DNA from: JAPWJZ01 sp041287865
Lineage (GTDB): Bacteria; Pseudomonadota; Alphaproteobacteria; Micavibrionales; UBA2020
NCBI GenBank assembly: GCA_041287865.1
Contig: JBGGMV010000008.1
Span: forward strand, 1-64,000
DNA: 64,000 bases
Direction: 5' to 3'
Shown here: positions 52,181-60,967 of the stretch, piece by piece
Numbering within the stretch: position 1 is the first letter of the stretch
Layout of the letters: every line of letters begins with the position of its first letter
Made by a program: the position numbers and the translations under genes
Notes under the pieces: generated by a model
Told to the model about the DNA's origin: nothing
Databases searched by the model: none
What the model saw: only the letters and a program-made list of their open reading frames with translations

Positions 52181-52207
52181 ATTAATTATGTATAGTATAA
52201 TATATTA
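52181..52207 (+). promoter_or_regulatory. Shared AT-rich promoter box before paralogue G
   Basis: 27 bp identical to 49198-49224, 26 bp before the GTG start of G. Its 3' neighbour differs (ATATCG instead of GGGACA), so the conserved part is a discrete element and not just a duplicated leader. Confidence 0.75.
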
Positions 52208-52232
52208 ATATCGAGACACGGGGTTAAAACGG

Positions 52233-53813
52233 GTGGCCATCGACAACGACAGCGACGATCTTCCGCAGCAGGGCTATCTGTCCGGCGCTTTCGGGCGTGT
52301 GGCGCGCCGGATGGCGCTCACCGCCGGCCTGATGTCGCTGACCGGCGGCGAGGCCGTGAAGGCCATGCCCGTCAAGCCGCCCACCGCCGCCGCCGTTGCC
52401 ACGGCGAAATCCGTCACGCCCCCGTCCCTCACCGATGCCGAACGCCAGCGCCGCCGCGCGATCCGCGACACGCTGCTACAGGCCGCCCGCAAGGATGTCC
52501 CCAGCCTGCAGGCCCATGCGAGCACCGGTTATTCCGGCCAGCTGGACGTGCTGGAAAACACCCTGACCTCCCGTCTGCAAGGGGGTGACACCTCCGTCCA
52601 CAACAAGGTGGTTTTCGTCGACCCGGCCAAGATGGATGTGGCCCTGTCGCTGGGCTTCGCGCCCTCCTACGCCCTCCAGACGCTGCTGGCGCAGGACAAG
52701 ATCGTCCTGCCCGACAGCCAGCTGGAAATGGCGGGCGATAAAGTCGCCAGCTACCACGAAAGCCGTTTCGGCGTGCGCACCTATACGCAGGAACCCACCG
52801 CCATCACCAACCTGCACAATATGACCTCGCAGGCCTGCGTGGTCGTGCCCTCGTCGGAACACGCGCTGGATGTGGAGATCAAGGGCCTTTCCCGCGCCGA
52901 AACCGTAGAATTCACCAACCGGCACGAAAGCTGGCACTGTCTGGACAGCAAATACAACCTCCGCCACATCGATCCCGCCCAGCTGGAGGCGATCAAGGAA
53001 GGCTCGCTCCGCTCCCATCTGGGCAATACGGCGGCCTTCGAGACCTACGCCACCTTCTACAAGAAGGAAGCGCTGGCCGACGTGGGCGCGGCGGGCGACA
53101 TGATCCGCGCCGGCAAGGGGCTCGACCTGATCGACAAGACCATTGCCTGGCGGAACGAGGACCCGAAAGACCTCCAGCACCTCACCTCCCCCGTCCTGAA
53201 GGGGTTCAAGCACGCCATAGAACAAATGGGGGTCGAGAATTTCCGCCGCCTGTCGGACGCGGACGCCCAGAAAATGTATTTCGACACCGTCGACCTCTGC
53301 GCCATGACGGCCAAGAGCCTCGACATCACCGTCCGCTTCGCCACCGCCCCGCCCGCGCAGCGCCAGAAATGGGCCAAGGACGCCGAAACCGACCTCGACG
53401 CCGCCCGCGCGCTGGGGCTGCTCAGCCACATCAAGCCGGCGGCGCCTGCCGGCGAAAAACCGCTTACCGCCGCCGAGAAAACCGTGGCGCGCCAGCTGAA
53501 ATCCTTCAAGCCCGGCAAGCTGCTGGATGACAAAGCCTTTGAATTATCCGGAAAAATAACCCCGGCAACCCTTGCCGACGCCTACGACGACCTGCAGGAG
53601 GGCCTGCGGAAGAAGATGGCGGCGGAGCCCGCCAACAAGCTCTGGCAGGCGCAGGCGACTGCCTTGCAGCAGGAATTTTTAAACCACGCGCGGGGCGCCG
53701 ACTTCGTGCAACTGAACGCTGATCGCGGCGTCGACATCGTGCAGCGCGACGCCTCGCTGAAAGACTTCCGCACCATCCAGACGGCGGCGAAACCGGGCGC
53801 GTCGAAAATATGA
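52233..53813 (+). CDS. HExxH paralogue G
   Basis: 526 residues with GTG start. The N-terminus GRVARRMALTAGLMSLTGGE has twin Arg and a hydrophobic stretch ending in VKA, a possible Tat- or Sec-type signal. VVFVDPAKMDVALSLGF is at 126-142, CVVVPSSEHALD at 202-213, HESWHCLD at 231-238 and EALADVGAAGDM at 279-290. The C-terminal FVQLNADRGVDIVQRD is conserved. It has its own copy of the AT-rich box. Last member of the cluster; the polyamine genes follow. Confidence 0.86.
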   Translation: MAIDNDSDDLPQQGYLSGAFGRVARRMALTAGLMSLTGGEAVKAMPVKPPTAAAVATAKSVTPPSLTDAERQRRRAIRDTLLQAARKDVPSLQAHASTGYSGQLDVLENTLTSRLQGGDTSVHNKVVFVDPAKMDVALSLGFAPSYALQTLLAQDKIVLPDSQLEMAGDKVASYHESRFGVRTYTQEPTAITNLHNMTSQACVVVPSSEHALDVEIKGLSRAETVEFTNRHESWHCLDSKYNLRHIDPAQLEAIKEGSLRSHLGNTAAFETYATFYKKEALADVGAAGDMIRAGKGLDLIDKTIAWRNEDPKDLQHLTSPVLKGFKHAIEQMGVENFRRLSDADAQKMYFDTVDLCAMTAKSLDITVRFATAPPAQRQKWAKDAETDLDAARALGLLSHIKPAAPAGEKPLTAAEKTVARQLKSFKPGKLLDDKAFELSGKITPATLADAYDDLQEGLRKKMAAEPANKLWQAQATALQQEFLNHARGADFVQLNADRGVDIVQRDASLKDFRTIQTAAKPGASKI

Positions 53814-53970
53814 AGATTTTGTAACAAGATGTTACCCCGCCAAGCCTCTCGAATCCTGAAATTTTCTTTACATTAAAGTCAATCGAGCTATAACCTTAAA
53901 TTATGAGGGCACGGCAGCGAACGATTCGCGTGCGGTTATCTCATGACGGCCCTTGGAGGGTTTGCATGAC

Positions 53971-55170
53971 ATGGAAGAATACGAAGGTCCCGACGAAGTA
54001 GTCCGACGTCTACGTCCCGATATTCCCGTCACCTGCTTCCGCCCCGCGTCCGTCGAAACGGCCGCCAAATGGTTCCTCAAGAATTTCCCCGGTAACGTCC
54101 TCTACGCCGTCAAGGCGAACCCCGCGCGCTATGTGCTCTCGGGCCTGCATGCCGCTGGCATCCGCCACTTCGACGCGGCCTCCATCCCCGAAATCCAGCT
54201 GGTGCACGAACTGGCGCCCGGCTCGCACATCGCCTTTATGCACCCGGTCAAAAGCCGCCATGCGATCGAGCAGTCGTATTTCGATTACGGCGTGCGCGAC
54301 TATTCGTTCGACAGCATCCCCGAGCTGGAAAAAATCATCGCCTCGACCGGCAAGTCGAAAGACCTTGGCCTGTACCTGCGTCTGGCCGTGCCGAACAGCT
54401 CGTCCGAAGTGCCGCTGGCCGACAAGTTCGGCTGCCAGCCCGACAAGGCCGCTGAAGTCCTGAAACTGGCCCGCAAGGCCGCGAAAAAGGTCGGCGTCTG
54501 CTTCCACGTCGGCTCCCAGACCATGGACCCGCAGGCTTACTCGACCGCGCTTGACCTCGTGGGCGGCATCCTGCGCTCGATCCCCCGCACGAAAATCGAC
54601 GTCATCGACGTCGGCGGCGGTTTCCCCTCGATCTATCCCGACATGGCGCCGCCCGCCATGATGGATTACATGAAAGCCATCGAAAACGGCTTTGACCGCC
54701 TGCCGCACCCGGATCGCTATGAATTCTGGTGCGAGCCCGGCCGCGCGCTCTGCGCCGAAAGCGCCAGCGTCGTCGTCAAGGTCGAGCTTCGCAAGGACGA
54801 TGTCCTTTACATTAACGATGGAACCTATGGCAGCCTGTTTGACGCAGGCCACCTGGGTTTCCGTTACCCGGTTCGTCTCATCCGTCCGACGCCGGGGGGC
54901 ACGACTGCTCCGCACAAGCCGTTCCGTTTCTACGGGCCGACCTGCGACAGCATCGACTATATGCCCGGTCCCTTCTTCCTGCCCGAAGACGTGCGGGAAG
55001 GAGATTACATCGAGATCGGCCAGCTCGGCGCATACGGCAACGCGATGCGCACGGATTTCAACGGCTTCTCGGCCCACGAAACCGTCGCCGTCAAGGCGCC
55101 GCCGCTGGTTACGCTCTATGATGACGCCACAGAAACGACGGATTCAAAAGACGAGCTCTGCGCCGCTTAA
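53971..55170 (+). CDS. Ornithine decarboxylase (PLP fold III)
   Basis: 399 residues of the ODC/DAPDC family. The Schiff-base Lys48 is in NVLYAVKANP, followed by GIRHFDAASIPEIQLV. HVGSQ at about 180 and VIDVGGGFPSIYPD bind phosphate of PLP, EPGRALCAE completes the site, and the C-terminal active-site Cys is in FYGPTCDSIDYM. It produces putrescine from ornithine; some members also use lysine. ATG chosen because GGAGGG lies 10 nt upstream. First gene of a polyamine cluster with a DHS-like protein and agmatinase. Confidence 0.92.
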   Translation: MEEYEGPDEVVRRLRPDIPVTCFRPASVETAAKWFLKNFPGNVLYAVKANPARYVLSGLHAAGIRHFDAASIPEIQLVHELAPGSHIAFMHPVKSRHAIEQSYFDYGVRDYSFDSIPELEKIIASTGKSKDLGLYLRLAVPNSSSEVPLADKFGCQPDKAAEVLKLARKAAKKVGVCFHVGSQTMDPQAYSTALDLVGGILRSIPRTKIDVIDVGGGFPSIYPDMAPPAMMDYMKAIENGFDRLPHPDRYEFWCEPGRALCAESASVVVKVELRKDDVLYINDGTYGSLFDAGHLGFRYPVRLIRPTPGGTTAPHKPFRFYGPTCDSIDYMPGPFFLPEDVREGDYIEIGQLGAYGNAMRTDFNGFSAHETVAVKAPPLVTLYDDATETTDSKDELCAA

Positions 55171-55294
55171 AACGGAACGCGCATAGTTCAGGACTACCGC
55201 CTTCGAAACCGCCCGTAAGATACGGGGGACGTTCATCGTCTCTTCTTAGTTGAAGATCAGGACAGGGCCTTTAAACCTTAAAGGAAGAACCACC

Positions 55295-56359
55295 ATGAAA
55301 AACCTGAAATCGGTCAAGACGAAACCTCACCCCAAAAGCAACCGCAAGGCCGCGCTGCTGAACACCCCCATCGAGCACATCGATATCAAGAAATTCGATG
55401 CCCGCCCGATCATCGACGGCATGGGCAAGATGTCCTTCACCTCGCGCGACCTGTCGCGCGCAACCGACATCTTCAACACCATGCTGCAGGACAAGGGCGC
55501 GACCTCCATCCTGACGCTGGCTGGCTCCACCTCCGCCGGCGGCTGCATGGACCTTTACACCGAGATGGTGAAAAGCAACATGGTCGACGTGATCGTCGCC
55601 ACCGGCGCATCGATTGTCGATATGGACTTCTTTGAAGCGCTGGGCTTCAAGCATTACCGTGCCGACAGCGCGGTTGATGACCGCGAGCTGCGTGACCTTT
55701 ACATCGACCGCATTTACGACACCTACATCGACGAGGAAGACCTGCAGGCCGTTGACCACACGATCTTCGAGATCGCGCAGACGCTGGAACGCCGCCCCTA
55801 TTCATCCCGCGAATTCATCTGGGAGATGGGCAAATACCTGGTGAAGAAAGCGAAGAAGAAAAACTCGCTGATCGCCGCCTGCTATGAACACGGCGTGCCG
55901 ATCTTCTGCCCCGCTTTCGTTGACAGCTCGGCCGGTTTCGGCCTGGTGCTGCACCAGAAGAAAAACCCGAAAAACTATATGTGCATCGACGCAGTCGCGG
56001 ATTTCCGCGAACTGACCGACGTCAAAATCGCAGCCGGCACCACCGGCCTGCTGATGATCGGCGGCGGCGTGCCCAAGAACTTCACGCAGGACACCGTCGT
56101 CTGCGCCGAAATCCTTGGCCATAAAGACGTCGACATGCACAAATACGCTGTCCAGATCACCATCGCGGACGTCCGCGACGGCGCCTGCTCCTCCTCCACG
56201 CTGAAAGAAGCCTGCAGCTGGGGCAAAGTGGACGTCGCCCTGGAACAGATGGTGTTTGCAGAAGCCGGCTCGGTCATGCCGCTGCTGGCCTCCGACGCCT
56301 ACCATCGCGGCCACTGGAAAAAGCGTTCCCGCCGCAACTGGAACAAGCTGTTCAAATAA
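55295..56359 (+). CDS. Deoxyhypusine-synthase-like protein
   Basis: 354 residues. In the DHS family: LTLAGSTSAGGCMDLYTEMV binds NAD, VATGASIVDMDFFEALG and IFCPAFVDSSAGFG line the pocket, TTGLLMIGGGVPKNF, and the catalytic lysine position is in CSWGKVDVALEQ. Bacterial homologues lack an eIF5A partner; some are homospermidine synthases, so transfer of an aminobutyl group from spermidine to putrescine is likely. Neighbours ODC and agmatinase support a polyamine role. AAGGAAG precedes the ATG. A terminator follows. Confidence 0.9.
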   Translation: MKNLKSVKTKPHPKSNRKAALLNTPIEHIDIKKFDARPIIDGMGKMSFTSRDLSRATDIFNTMLQDKGATSILTLAGSTSAGGCMDLYTEMVKSNMVDVIVATGASIVDMDFFEALGFKHYRADSAVDDRELRDLYIDRIYDTYIDEEDLQAVDHTIFEIAQTLERRPYSSREFIWEMGKYLVKKAKKKNSLIAACYEHGVPIFCPAFVDSSAGFGLVLHQKKNPKNYMCIDAVADFRELTDVKIAAGTTGLLMIGGGVPKNFTQDTVVCAEILGHKDVDMHKYAVQITIADVRDGACSSSTLKEACSWGKVDVALEQMVFAEAGSVMPLLASDAYHRGHWKKRSRRNWNKLFK

Positions 56360-56370
56360 GGTATAAGTTA

Positions 56371-56404
56371 AACCGCTGCCCTCTGGACGGGGCAGCGGTT
56401 TTCT
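56371..56404 (+). terminator. Rho-independent terminator
   Basis: Stem AACCGCTGCCC/GGGCAGCGGTT with an 8-nt loop and a TTCTTT tail. Lies between the DHS-like gene and the secreted protein. Confidence 0.88.
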
Positions 56405-56419
56405 TTATCGGAACAAGCA

Positions 56420-57274
56420 ATGCGCTTTATCGCCTTTATATTTGTATTCCTGCTTGCCGCGCCCGCACTGGCCGCGGAAGCCCCGAGCATGACCGGAGAT
56501 CCGGGTACGGCTGCTATAGCAAACGTGCAGCCCGTCGCCGCTCCGCAAGAACAACCGGCTGCTCCGCCCGCGCCCGAACAGGAACCGCCGCTGCAGCCGC
56601 AGGAAGTCGTCGTGCCCGCCGAGATCCTGACGCCCACCAATACCGAGACCATTCCCGAAGGCCTGCGCTATATCATCGCCCTGCCTGCGGATAACGAACG
56701 TGCCTTCCGCAAACTGGTCGTCGCGCTGGCCGAAACGCCGCACGGCTTCCGCAGCCTGATGCCCACCGACGGCGCGACAACGACCTATACCGGCATCTTC
56801 ACCGCCATGCACGGCATGGCCGGTCAGGAAGAAAAGACCAAGCTGCTGAACACCGTCACCTACAAAATCCCCTTCAACGACGAAGTGACGAAAGAGGTCA
56901 AGGGCTGGGGCGCGAAAACGCCGCAGCAGCTGGAAATGCTGGCCGCCGCCTATATGGAGACGGTGAAAATCCAGCCCGGATACAAAATCCGCAAGATGAC
57001 GCCGGAAGAAATGAAAATCATCTGGTACAGCTCGGCCCGCGATATCTACGAGCCCGTTTTCGTGGTGGAGGACGGCGATCACCGCTATGTCTTCGACCTG
57101 AACAACAACGGCGAATACCTCGAATTTTTCGAGGATCTGGGCAAGCCCTGTTTCAACGAAATGGCCGCTTCGGCGGCTGACAGCGAAAGCCACATGCCCT
57201 GCAAATGCGTCAGCACTGTAAGCGACGGCAACAAATACACCGTCATCTTCCAGGGCTGCAAAACAAAGGAGTAA
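56420..57274 (+). CDS. Secreted hypothetical protein
   Basis: 284 residues with a signal peptide (FIAFIFVFLLAAPALAA, cleavage after ALA) and a Pro/Glu/Ala linker up to about residue 75. A folded domain from 80 to 284 contains YIIALPADNERAFRKLVVAL and a C-terminal group of Cys (CFNEMAA, MPCKC, QGC), which may form disulfides. No family recognised. It sits between the DHS-like gene and agmatinase and overlaps the latter's ribosome-binding site (AAGGAGTAA), so it is probably co-expressed with it. Confidence 0.8.
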   Translation: MRFIAFIFVFLLAAPALAAEAPSMTGDPGTAAIANVQPVAAPQEQPAAPPAPEQEPPLQPQEVVVPAEILTPTNTETIPEGLRYIIALPADNERAFRKLVVALAETPHGFRSLMPTDGATTTYTGIFTAMHGMAGQEEKTKLLNTVTYKIPFNDEVTKEVKGWGAKTPQQLEMLAAAYMETVKIQPGYKIRKMTPEEMKIIWYSSARDIYEPVFVVEDGDHRYVFDLNNNGEYLEFFEDLGKPCFNEMAASAADSESHMPCKCVSTVSDGNKYTVIFQGCKTKE

Positions 57275-57279
57275 CTAAA

Positions 57280-58212
57280 ATGCAATTCATGACCCCCGAA
57301 AAAGGCTTCCTCGGCCTCGAGAAAAAAGACGCCAGCAGCGCGAAGGCGGCGAAAATCGTCGTCATTCCCTTCGGCCTTGAAGCTTCCGTTTCATACGGCA
57401 GCGGCACGAAGGACGGCCCCGCCGCGATGCTGAACGCCTCGCATCAGGTGGAACTCTTCGACGATGAGTTCTGGAACGAGCCTTTCCGCCAGTATGGCGT
57501 CGTGACGGCAAAGCCCGAAAAAGTGCAGAAGCCTGTCACCAAGGCGCTCGAGCAGCTGGATAAACTCGTCCAGCACGTGCTCGACATGGGCAAATTCCCC
57601 TTCGTCTTCGGCGGCGAGCATTCGATCACCGCGGGCGCCATCCGCCCCTTCGCGCGCAAGTACAAAGACCTCGCCGTGCTGCACTTCGACGCGCACGCCG
57701 ACCTGCGCGATGGCTACGACGGCGAGCATTATTCGCATGCCGCCGCGCTCCGCCGCGTGATGGACCACCAGAACGTCAGCGTCTATTCCTTCGGCATCCG
57801 CAATATTTCCTCCGGCGAAATTCCCTTCCTCGAAAAGAACAAGAAGCGCCTGAAAATCTACTGGGCGCGCGAGAAGCACAAGTGGGACATGAAGGAAATC
57901 GTCAGCCACTTCAAGGGCCGCGATGTCTATGTCACCTTCGACGTCGACGGTCTGGATGCGAGCCTGATGCCCGCCACCGGCACGCCGGAACCCGGCGGCC
58001 TGTTCTGGGATGAAGCCGTCAACATCATCCGCGAAGTGGCCAAGGTGTCAACCTTCGTCGGCGCGGACGTGAACGAGCTGGCCCCCAAGCCCAACATGCA
58101 CGGCTGCGATTTCATGGCGGCAAAGCTTGCCTATAAAATCATGAGCTATGCGTTTCTGGTGAGTAAAGCAGGCAAGGGCGCGAAACCCGCTAAAGGCAAG
58201 AAAGCGGCTTAA
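57280..58212 (+). CDS. speB: Agmatinase/arginase-family ureohydrolase
   Basis: 310 residues from an ATG 9 nt behind AAGGAG. All manganese ligands are visible: GGEHSITAGAI, HFDAHADLRDGYDGEHYSHA (His and Asp set) and VTFDVDGLDASLMPATGTPEPGG (final Asp pair). Family members hydrolyse agmatine to putrescine, or arginine/guanidinobutyrate. The company of ODC and DHS-like genes makes agmatinase most likely. The last 4 bp overlap the convergent ankyrin gene. Confidence 0.92.
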   Translation: MQFMTPEKGFLGLEKKDASSAKAAKIVVIPFGLEASVSYGSGTKDGPAAMLNASHQVELFDDEFWNEPFRQYGVVTAKPEKVQKPVTKALEQLDKLVQHVLDMGKFPFVFGGEHSITAGAIRPFARKYKDLAVLHFDAHADLRDGYDGEHYSHAAALRRVMDHQNVSVYSFGIRNISSGEIPFLEKNKKRLKIYWAREKHKWDMKEIVSHFKGRDVYVTFDVDGLDASLMPATGTPEPGGLFWDEAVNIIREVAKVSTFVGADVNELAPKPNMHGCDFMAAKLAYKIMSYAFLVSKAGKGAKPAKGKKAA

Positions 58213-59096
58213 GGCGCGTTCTTCAGCACGATCTTCCTGGCCGGCTTCGCCGGCACCCCGTCGTGACAGGCGGCGTCGGCTTCGCTGTGGATGGCGTCGA
58301 TTTTGCGCCGGTGCGCCTGCGCGTTACGTTCTGCGACCAGCGCCTCGATCAGGGCGCGCTTTTCTGTCTCGTCGTCGTTGTAGCACAGGCGGCCCTTCTT
58401 GTCCTTTTTCGTGACATCCGCGCCCGCGTGGAAGAGCAGTTCAATCACTCCTTTTTCCTTCGCGTAGAATAGCGCCGTCATGCCGAATTCGTTCTCGGCG
58501 TCAGGGTCTGCCTTCGCCTCCAGCAGCAGGCGGGCGGCTTCGATGCGCCCGGGGTTGACCTTCTCGCCCCAGCAGGAGCCGCCGAAGGCAACTTCGATCA
58601 GCGGCGACATGCCGCGGCGGCTCGCGTCGGCCGCGACGTCGGCGCCCTTATCCATCAGGAATTTCACCGCCTCGGCATTGCCCATCCAGCAGGCGCGCTG
58701 CAGGTTGGTGCGGTTGTGCGTGTCGCGCCCGTCGATGGCCGCGCCGTGCCGGCAGAGCAGCTCGGCCATGCGCAATTGATCAGGCGAGGCCGCAGTATTC
58801 TGCCCGCCTGTGATGTTGAGCGCATGTTGCAGCGCCGTGTGCCCGCCGATCGCCAGCGTATCGGTGCGCGCCCCCGCCTTCAGGAGCGCCTCCGCCGCCG
58901 CGTATTTTCCGTCGTCGACCGCTTCCATGAGGAAGATATGGTGGTTGGGGCCGTAAACGACTTCCCAGTTGACCGCCTGCGGGAACTCCTTCAGGAAAGC
59001 CGTCAGGCCTTCGCCGTCATCGGCCTTGATCAGCGCGCCAAGCTTCTTCTTGCGCCACGGGAAGGCCTTGTCATTAAAGGGATGCTTGAGCGACAT
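58209..59096 (-). CDS. Ankyrin-repeat protein 7
   Basis: 295 residues, ATG after AAGGACC. The N-terminus is LKHPFNDKAFPWRKKK, then a cap with FLKEFPQAVNWEVV. About six ankyrin units (50-230; LLKAGARTDTLAIGGHTAL, FLMDKGADVAADASRRGM). The C-terminus has DAACHDGVPAK and ends ARKIVLKNAP. Tandem paralogue of the genes at 59102 and 59986. No export signal except the shared terminal motifs. Third gene of a minus-strand operon. Confidence 0.9.
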   Translation of the reverse strand: MSLKHPFNDKAFPWRKKKLGALIKADDGEGLTAFLKEFPQAVNWEVVYGPNHHIFLMEAVDDGKYAAAEALLKAGARTDTLAIGGHTALQHALNITGGQNTAASPDQLRMAELLCRHGAAIDGRDTHNRTNLQRACWMGNAEAVKFLMDKGADVAADASRRGMSPLIEVAFGGSCWGEKVNPGRIEAARLLLEAKADPDAENEFGMTALFYAKEKGVIELLFHAGADVTKKDKKGRLCYNDDETEKRALIEALVAERNAQAHRRKIDAIHSEADAACHDGVPAKPARKIVLKNAP

Positions 59097-59101
59097 GATG
59101 T

Positions 59102-59986
59102 TTACGGTCCTTTTTTAAAGACGAGCGGTTTCAGTTTAACGGCGGTCACGCCATCGTGGCAGGCGGCGTCGACGTCTTTTTCAAGCGCCGCCACCTTGCG
59201 CGCCTGCTGCCGCTCCTCCGCCACCGTGCGAAGGTAGCCTGCGACGGGCTGATTTAAATTGCCCTCGACGTCCCAGATATGGCGGCCGCGCTTGTCGATG
59301 TGCTCGGGATCGGCGCCTTTATCCAGCAGCATTTGCGCGATCACCATGTCCCTGGCGAAAAACAGCGGCGTCATGCCGACGTCGTTCTGGCGGTTGACAT
59401 CGGCGCCGGCAGCGATCAGCAGCGGCGCGATTTCCTGCGCCTTGACGATATTGAGGCGCCAGCCGTTATGCATCGCCATATCCATCAGGATCGTATGGCG
59501 CGCGCCGTCTTTTCCCGGTTCTCCCGTATCGGCGTCCGCGCCCCGCGCGAGAAGGCATTTCACCACTTCTACCTTGCCGCCCCAGGCGGCGGTTTTCAGG
59601 GTGGAGAATTCGCGGCAGTCGTCCTGGTTGATGTCGGCGCCTTTCGCCAGCAGCCTGCCAAGGAAAGCCTCGTCGTCGCCATCCATCGGGGGCAGTTCGC
59701 TGTAGTGCAGGCGGCAGGCGGTATGCACCAGCGTAACGCCGCCGATGCCGAGCGTATCAAGCTTCGCGCCCGCCTCCAGCAGCGCCCCGGCCGCCTTGTA
59801 CTTGCGGTCTTTCGCCGCGCGGTGGATCCATGTCTGGTGATTGGGGCCGTGAACTTCTTCCCATTCAACAGCCTTGGGGAATTTTTCCAGGAATGCCGCC
59901 ATGCCGGGGCCGTCGTCTGCCTCGATCAGCGCGATGATTTTTTTCTGGCGCCACGGCAAGGCTTTGTCGTTAAAGAAAGGCCGCAT
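59102..59986 (-). CDS. Ankyrin-repeat protein 8
   Basis: 294 residues from an ATG overlapping the stop of ankyrin 9 (TGATG); a GTG one codon earlier is an alternative. Close paralogue of ankyrin 7: RPFFNDKALPWRQKK, cap FLEKFPKAVEWEEV, the sequence GPNHQTWIHRAA matching GPNHHIFLMEAV, six or so ankyrin units, DAACHDGVTAV and the final KPLVFKKGP. Five bp separate it from gene 7. Confidence 0.9.
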   Translation of the reverse strand: MRPFFNDKALPWRQKKIIALIEADDGPGMAAFLEKFPKAVEWEEVHGPNHQTWIHRAAKDRKYKAAGALLEAGAKLDTLGIGGVTLVHTACRLHYSELPPMDGDDEAFLGRLLAKGADINQDDCREFSTLKTAAWGGKVEVVKCLLARGADADTGEPGKDGARHTILMDMAMHNGWRLNIVKAQEIAPLLIAAGADVNRQNDVGMTPLFFARDMVIAQMLLDKGADPEHIDKRGRHIWDVEGNLNQPVAGYLRTVAEERQQARKVAALEKDVDAACHDGVTAVKLKPLVFKKGP

Positions 59987-60864
59987 CACGCACCGCCCTG
60001 CGGCTTGAGCCTGATCCGCTTGGCGGTTTTCACGGCAACGTTATTGTGGCAGGCGCCGTCGATGTCTTTTTCGAATTCCTTTAGCAGGACGTCGTCGCCC
60101 GTCATCGCGGCGCCCGCACGCTTTGCCACGCGCTCGTGCACGACCTGCCGCAGGTAGTCGCGGGTCTCGGCGTCCTTGACCTGTTTCCACGGCGGATTGC
60201 CGCTGCCGCTGCCCCATTCGGGATCCGCGCCATGCGCCACCAGCGCCTTGGCCGTGTCGATATCCTGCACGTAGAAAAGCGGCGTAAGGCCGTGGATGTT
60301 GGTGACATTGGCATCCGCGCCCGCCCGCAGCAGCACGGGGACAAGTTCTTTCGCAAACTCGCGCGACAGGAAACCTTCAAAAGTCGCCGCTGCGCGCAAT
60401 ACTGGCGTGGCGCTGATCCCACGCTGCAGCAGGAATTCCACGGCCTCGATATTTTCAGCGTCGACCGCGCAGAGCGCAAAGTCGCGGCCGCCACGGGCCT
60501 TCCCCATCACGGAGGACCCCTGCGCCACCATCCAGCCCGCCAGCGCAAGATCATCGGCGGTGGCGGGGCCCATGCCCTTCTCCGCCGCGCGCAGCGCGTG
60601 CAGCAGCGGCGGCGCGCCACTGGCGGAGAGCATGGTGTGCGATCTTCCGTCGGCCATCAGGGCCGCCACGGCGGCGTATTTGCGGTCATCGATAGCGCGG
60701 AACAGGAAGCGCTGCTCGGGCTTGCCCGTCTGCCACTTCACCGCCTCCGGATGGTTTTCGAGGAAAGTTGCAATGCCCGCGCCATCGTCGTCGGCGATCA
60801 GTTCGAGCAGCTTCGCCTTGCGGTCAGGCAGCGGCAGGTTGTTGAATATGTTCATCAGGCCCAT
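59986..60864 (-). CDS. Ankyrin-repeat protein 9
   Basis: 292 residues, ATG chosen after GGGGGAG. More diverged third paralogue: MNIFNNLPLPDRKAK N-terminus, cap FLENHPEAVKWQTG, ankyrin units to about 230 (VPVLLRAGADANVTNIHGL), then DGACHNNVAVK and the tail AKRIRLKPQGGA. First gene of the three-gene operon, with a promoter at 60890-60918. Confidence 0.88.
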   Translation of the reverse strand: MGLMNIFNNLPLPDRKAKLLELIADDDGAGIATFLENHPEAVKWQTGKPEQRFLFRAIDDRKYAAVAALMADGRSHTMLSASGAPPLLHALRAAEKGMGPATADDLALAGWMVAQGSSVMGKARGGRDFALCAVDAENIEAVEFLLQRGISATPVLRAAATFEGFLSREFAKELVPVLLRAGADANVTNIHGLTPLFYVQDIDTAKALVAHGADPEWGSGSGNPPWKQVKDAETRDYLRQVVHERVAKRAGAAMTGDDVLLKEFEKDIDGACHNNVAVKTAKRIRLKPQGGA

Positions 60865-60889
60865 AACGGCTCCCCCTGAAATATTTAAC

Positions 60890-60918
60890 ATAATACAGGC
60901 GAAGTCTTGCCCTTGCAA
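60890..60918 (-). promoter_or_regulatory. Sigma70-like promoter of ankyrin 9-8-7 operon
   Basis: On the minus strand TTGCAA (60913-60918), 17 bp, TATTAT (60890-60895). The TTGCAA is itself palindromic, and a TATAAT on the plus strand at 60923-60928 may drive the divergent Hsp70 gene, so the two promoters overlap. Confidence 0.55.
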
Positions 60919-60967
60919 GCGCTATAATAATCATTAAAATCAAATGCTTATTAGGTAAGGCCTTCGC

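Noticed and set aside
39375..53813. Reading the HExxH proteins as metzincins (HExxHxxGxxH/D)
   Set aside because: No Gly-x2-His/Asp third ligand follows the motif; the conserved downstream element is E-x2-[AS]-D, which fits gluzincins.
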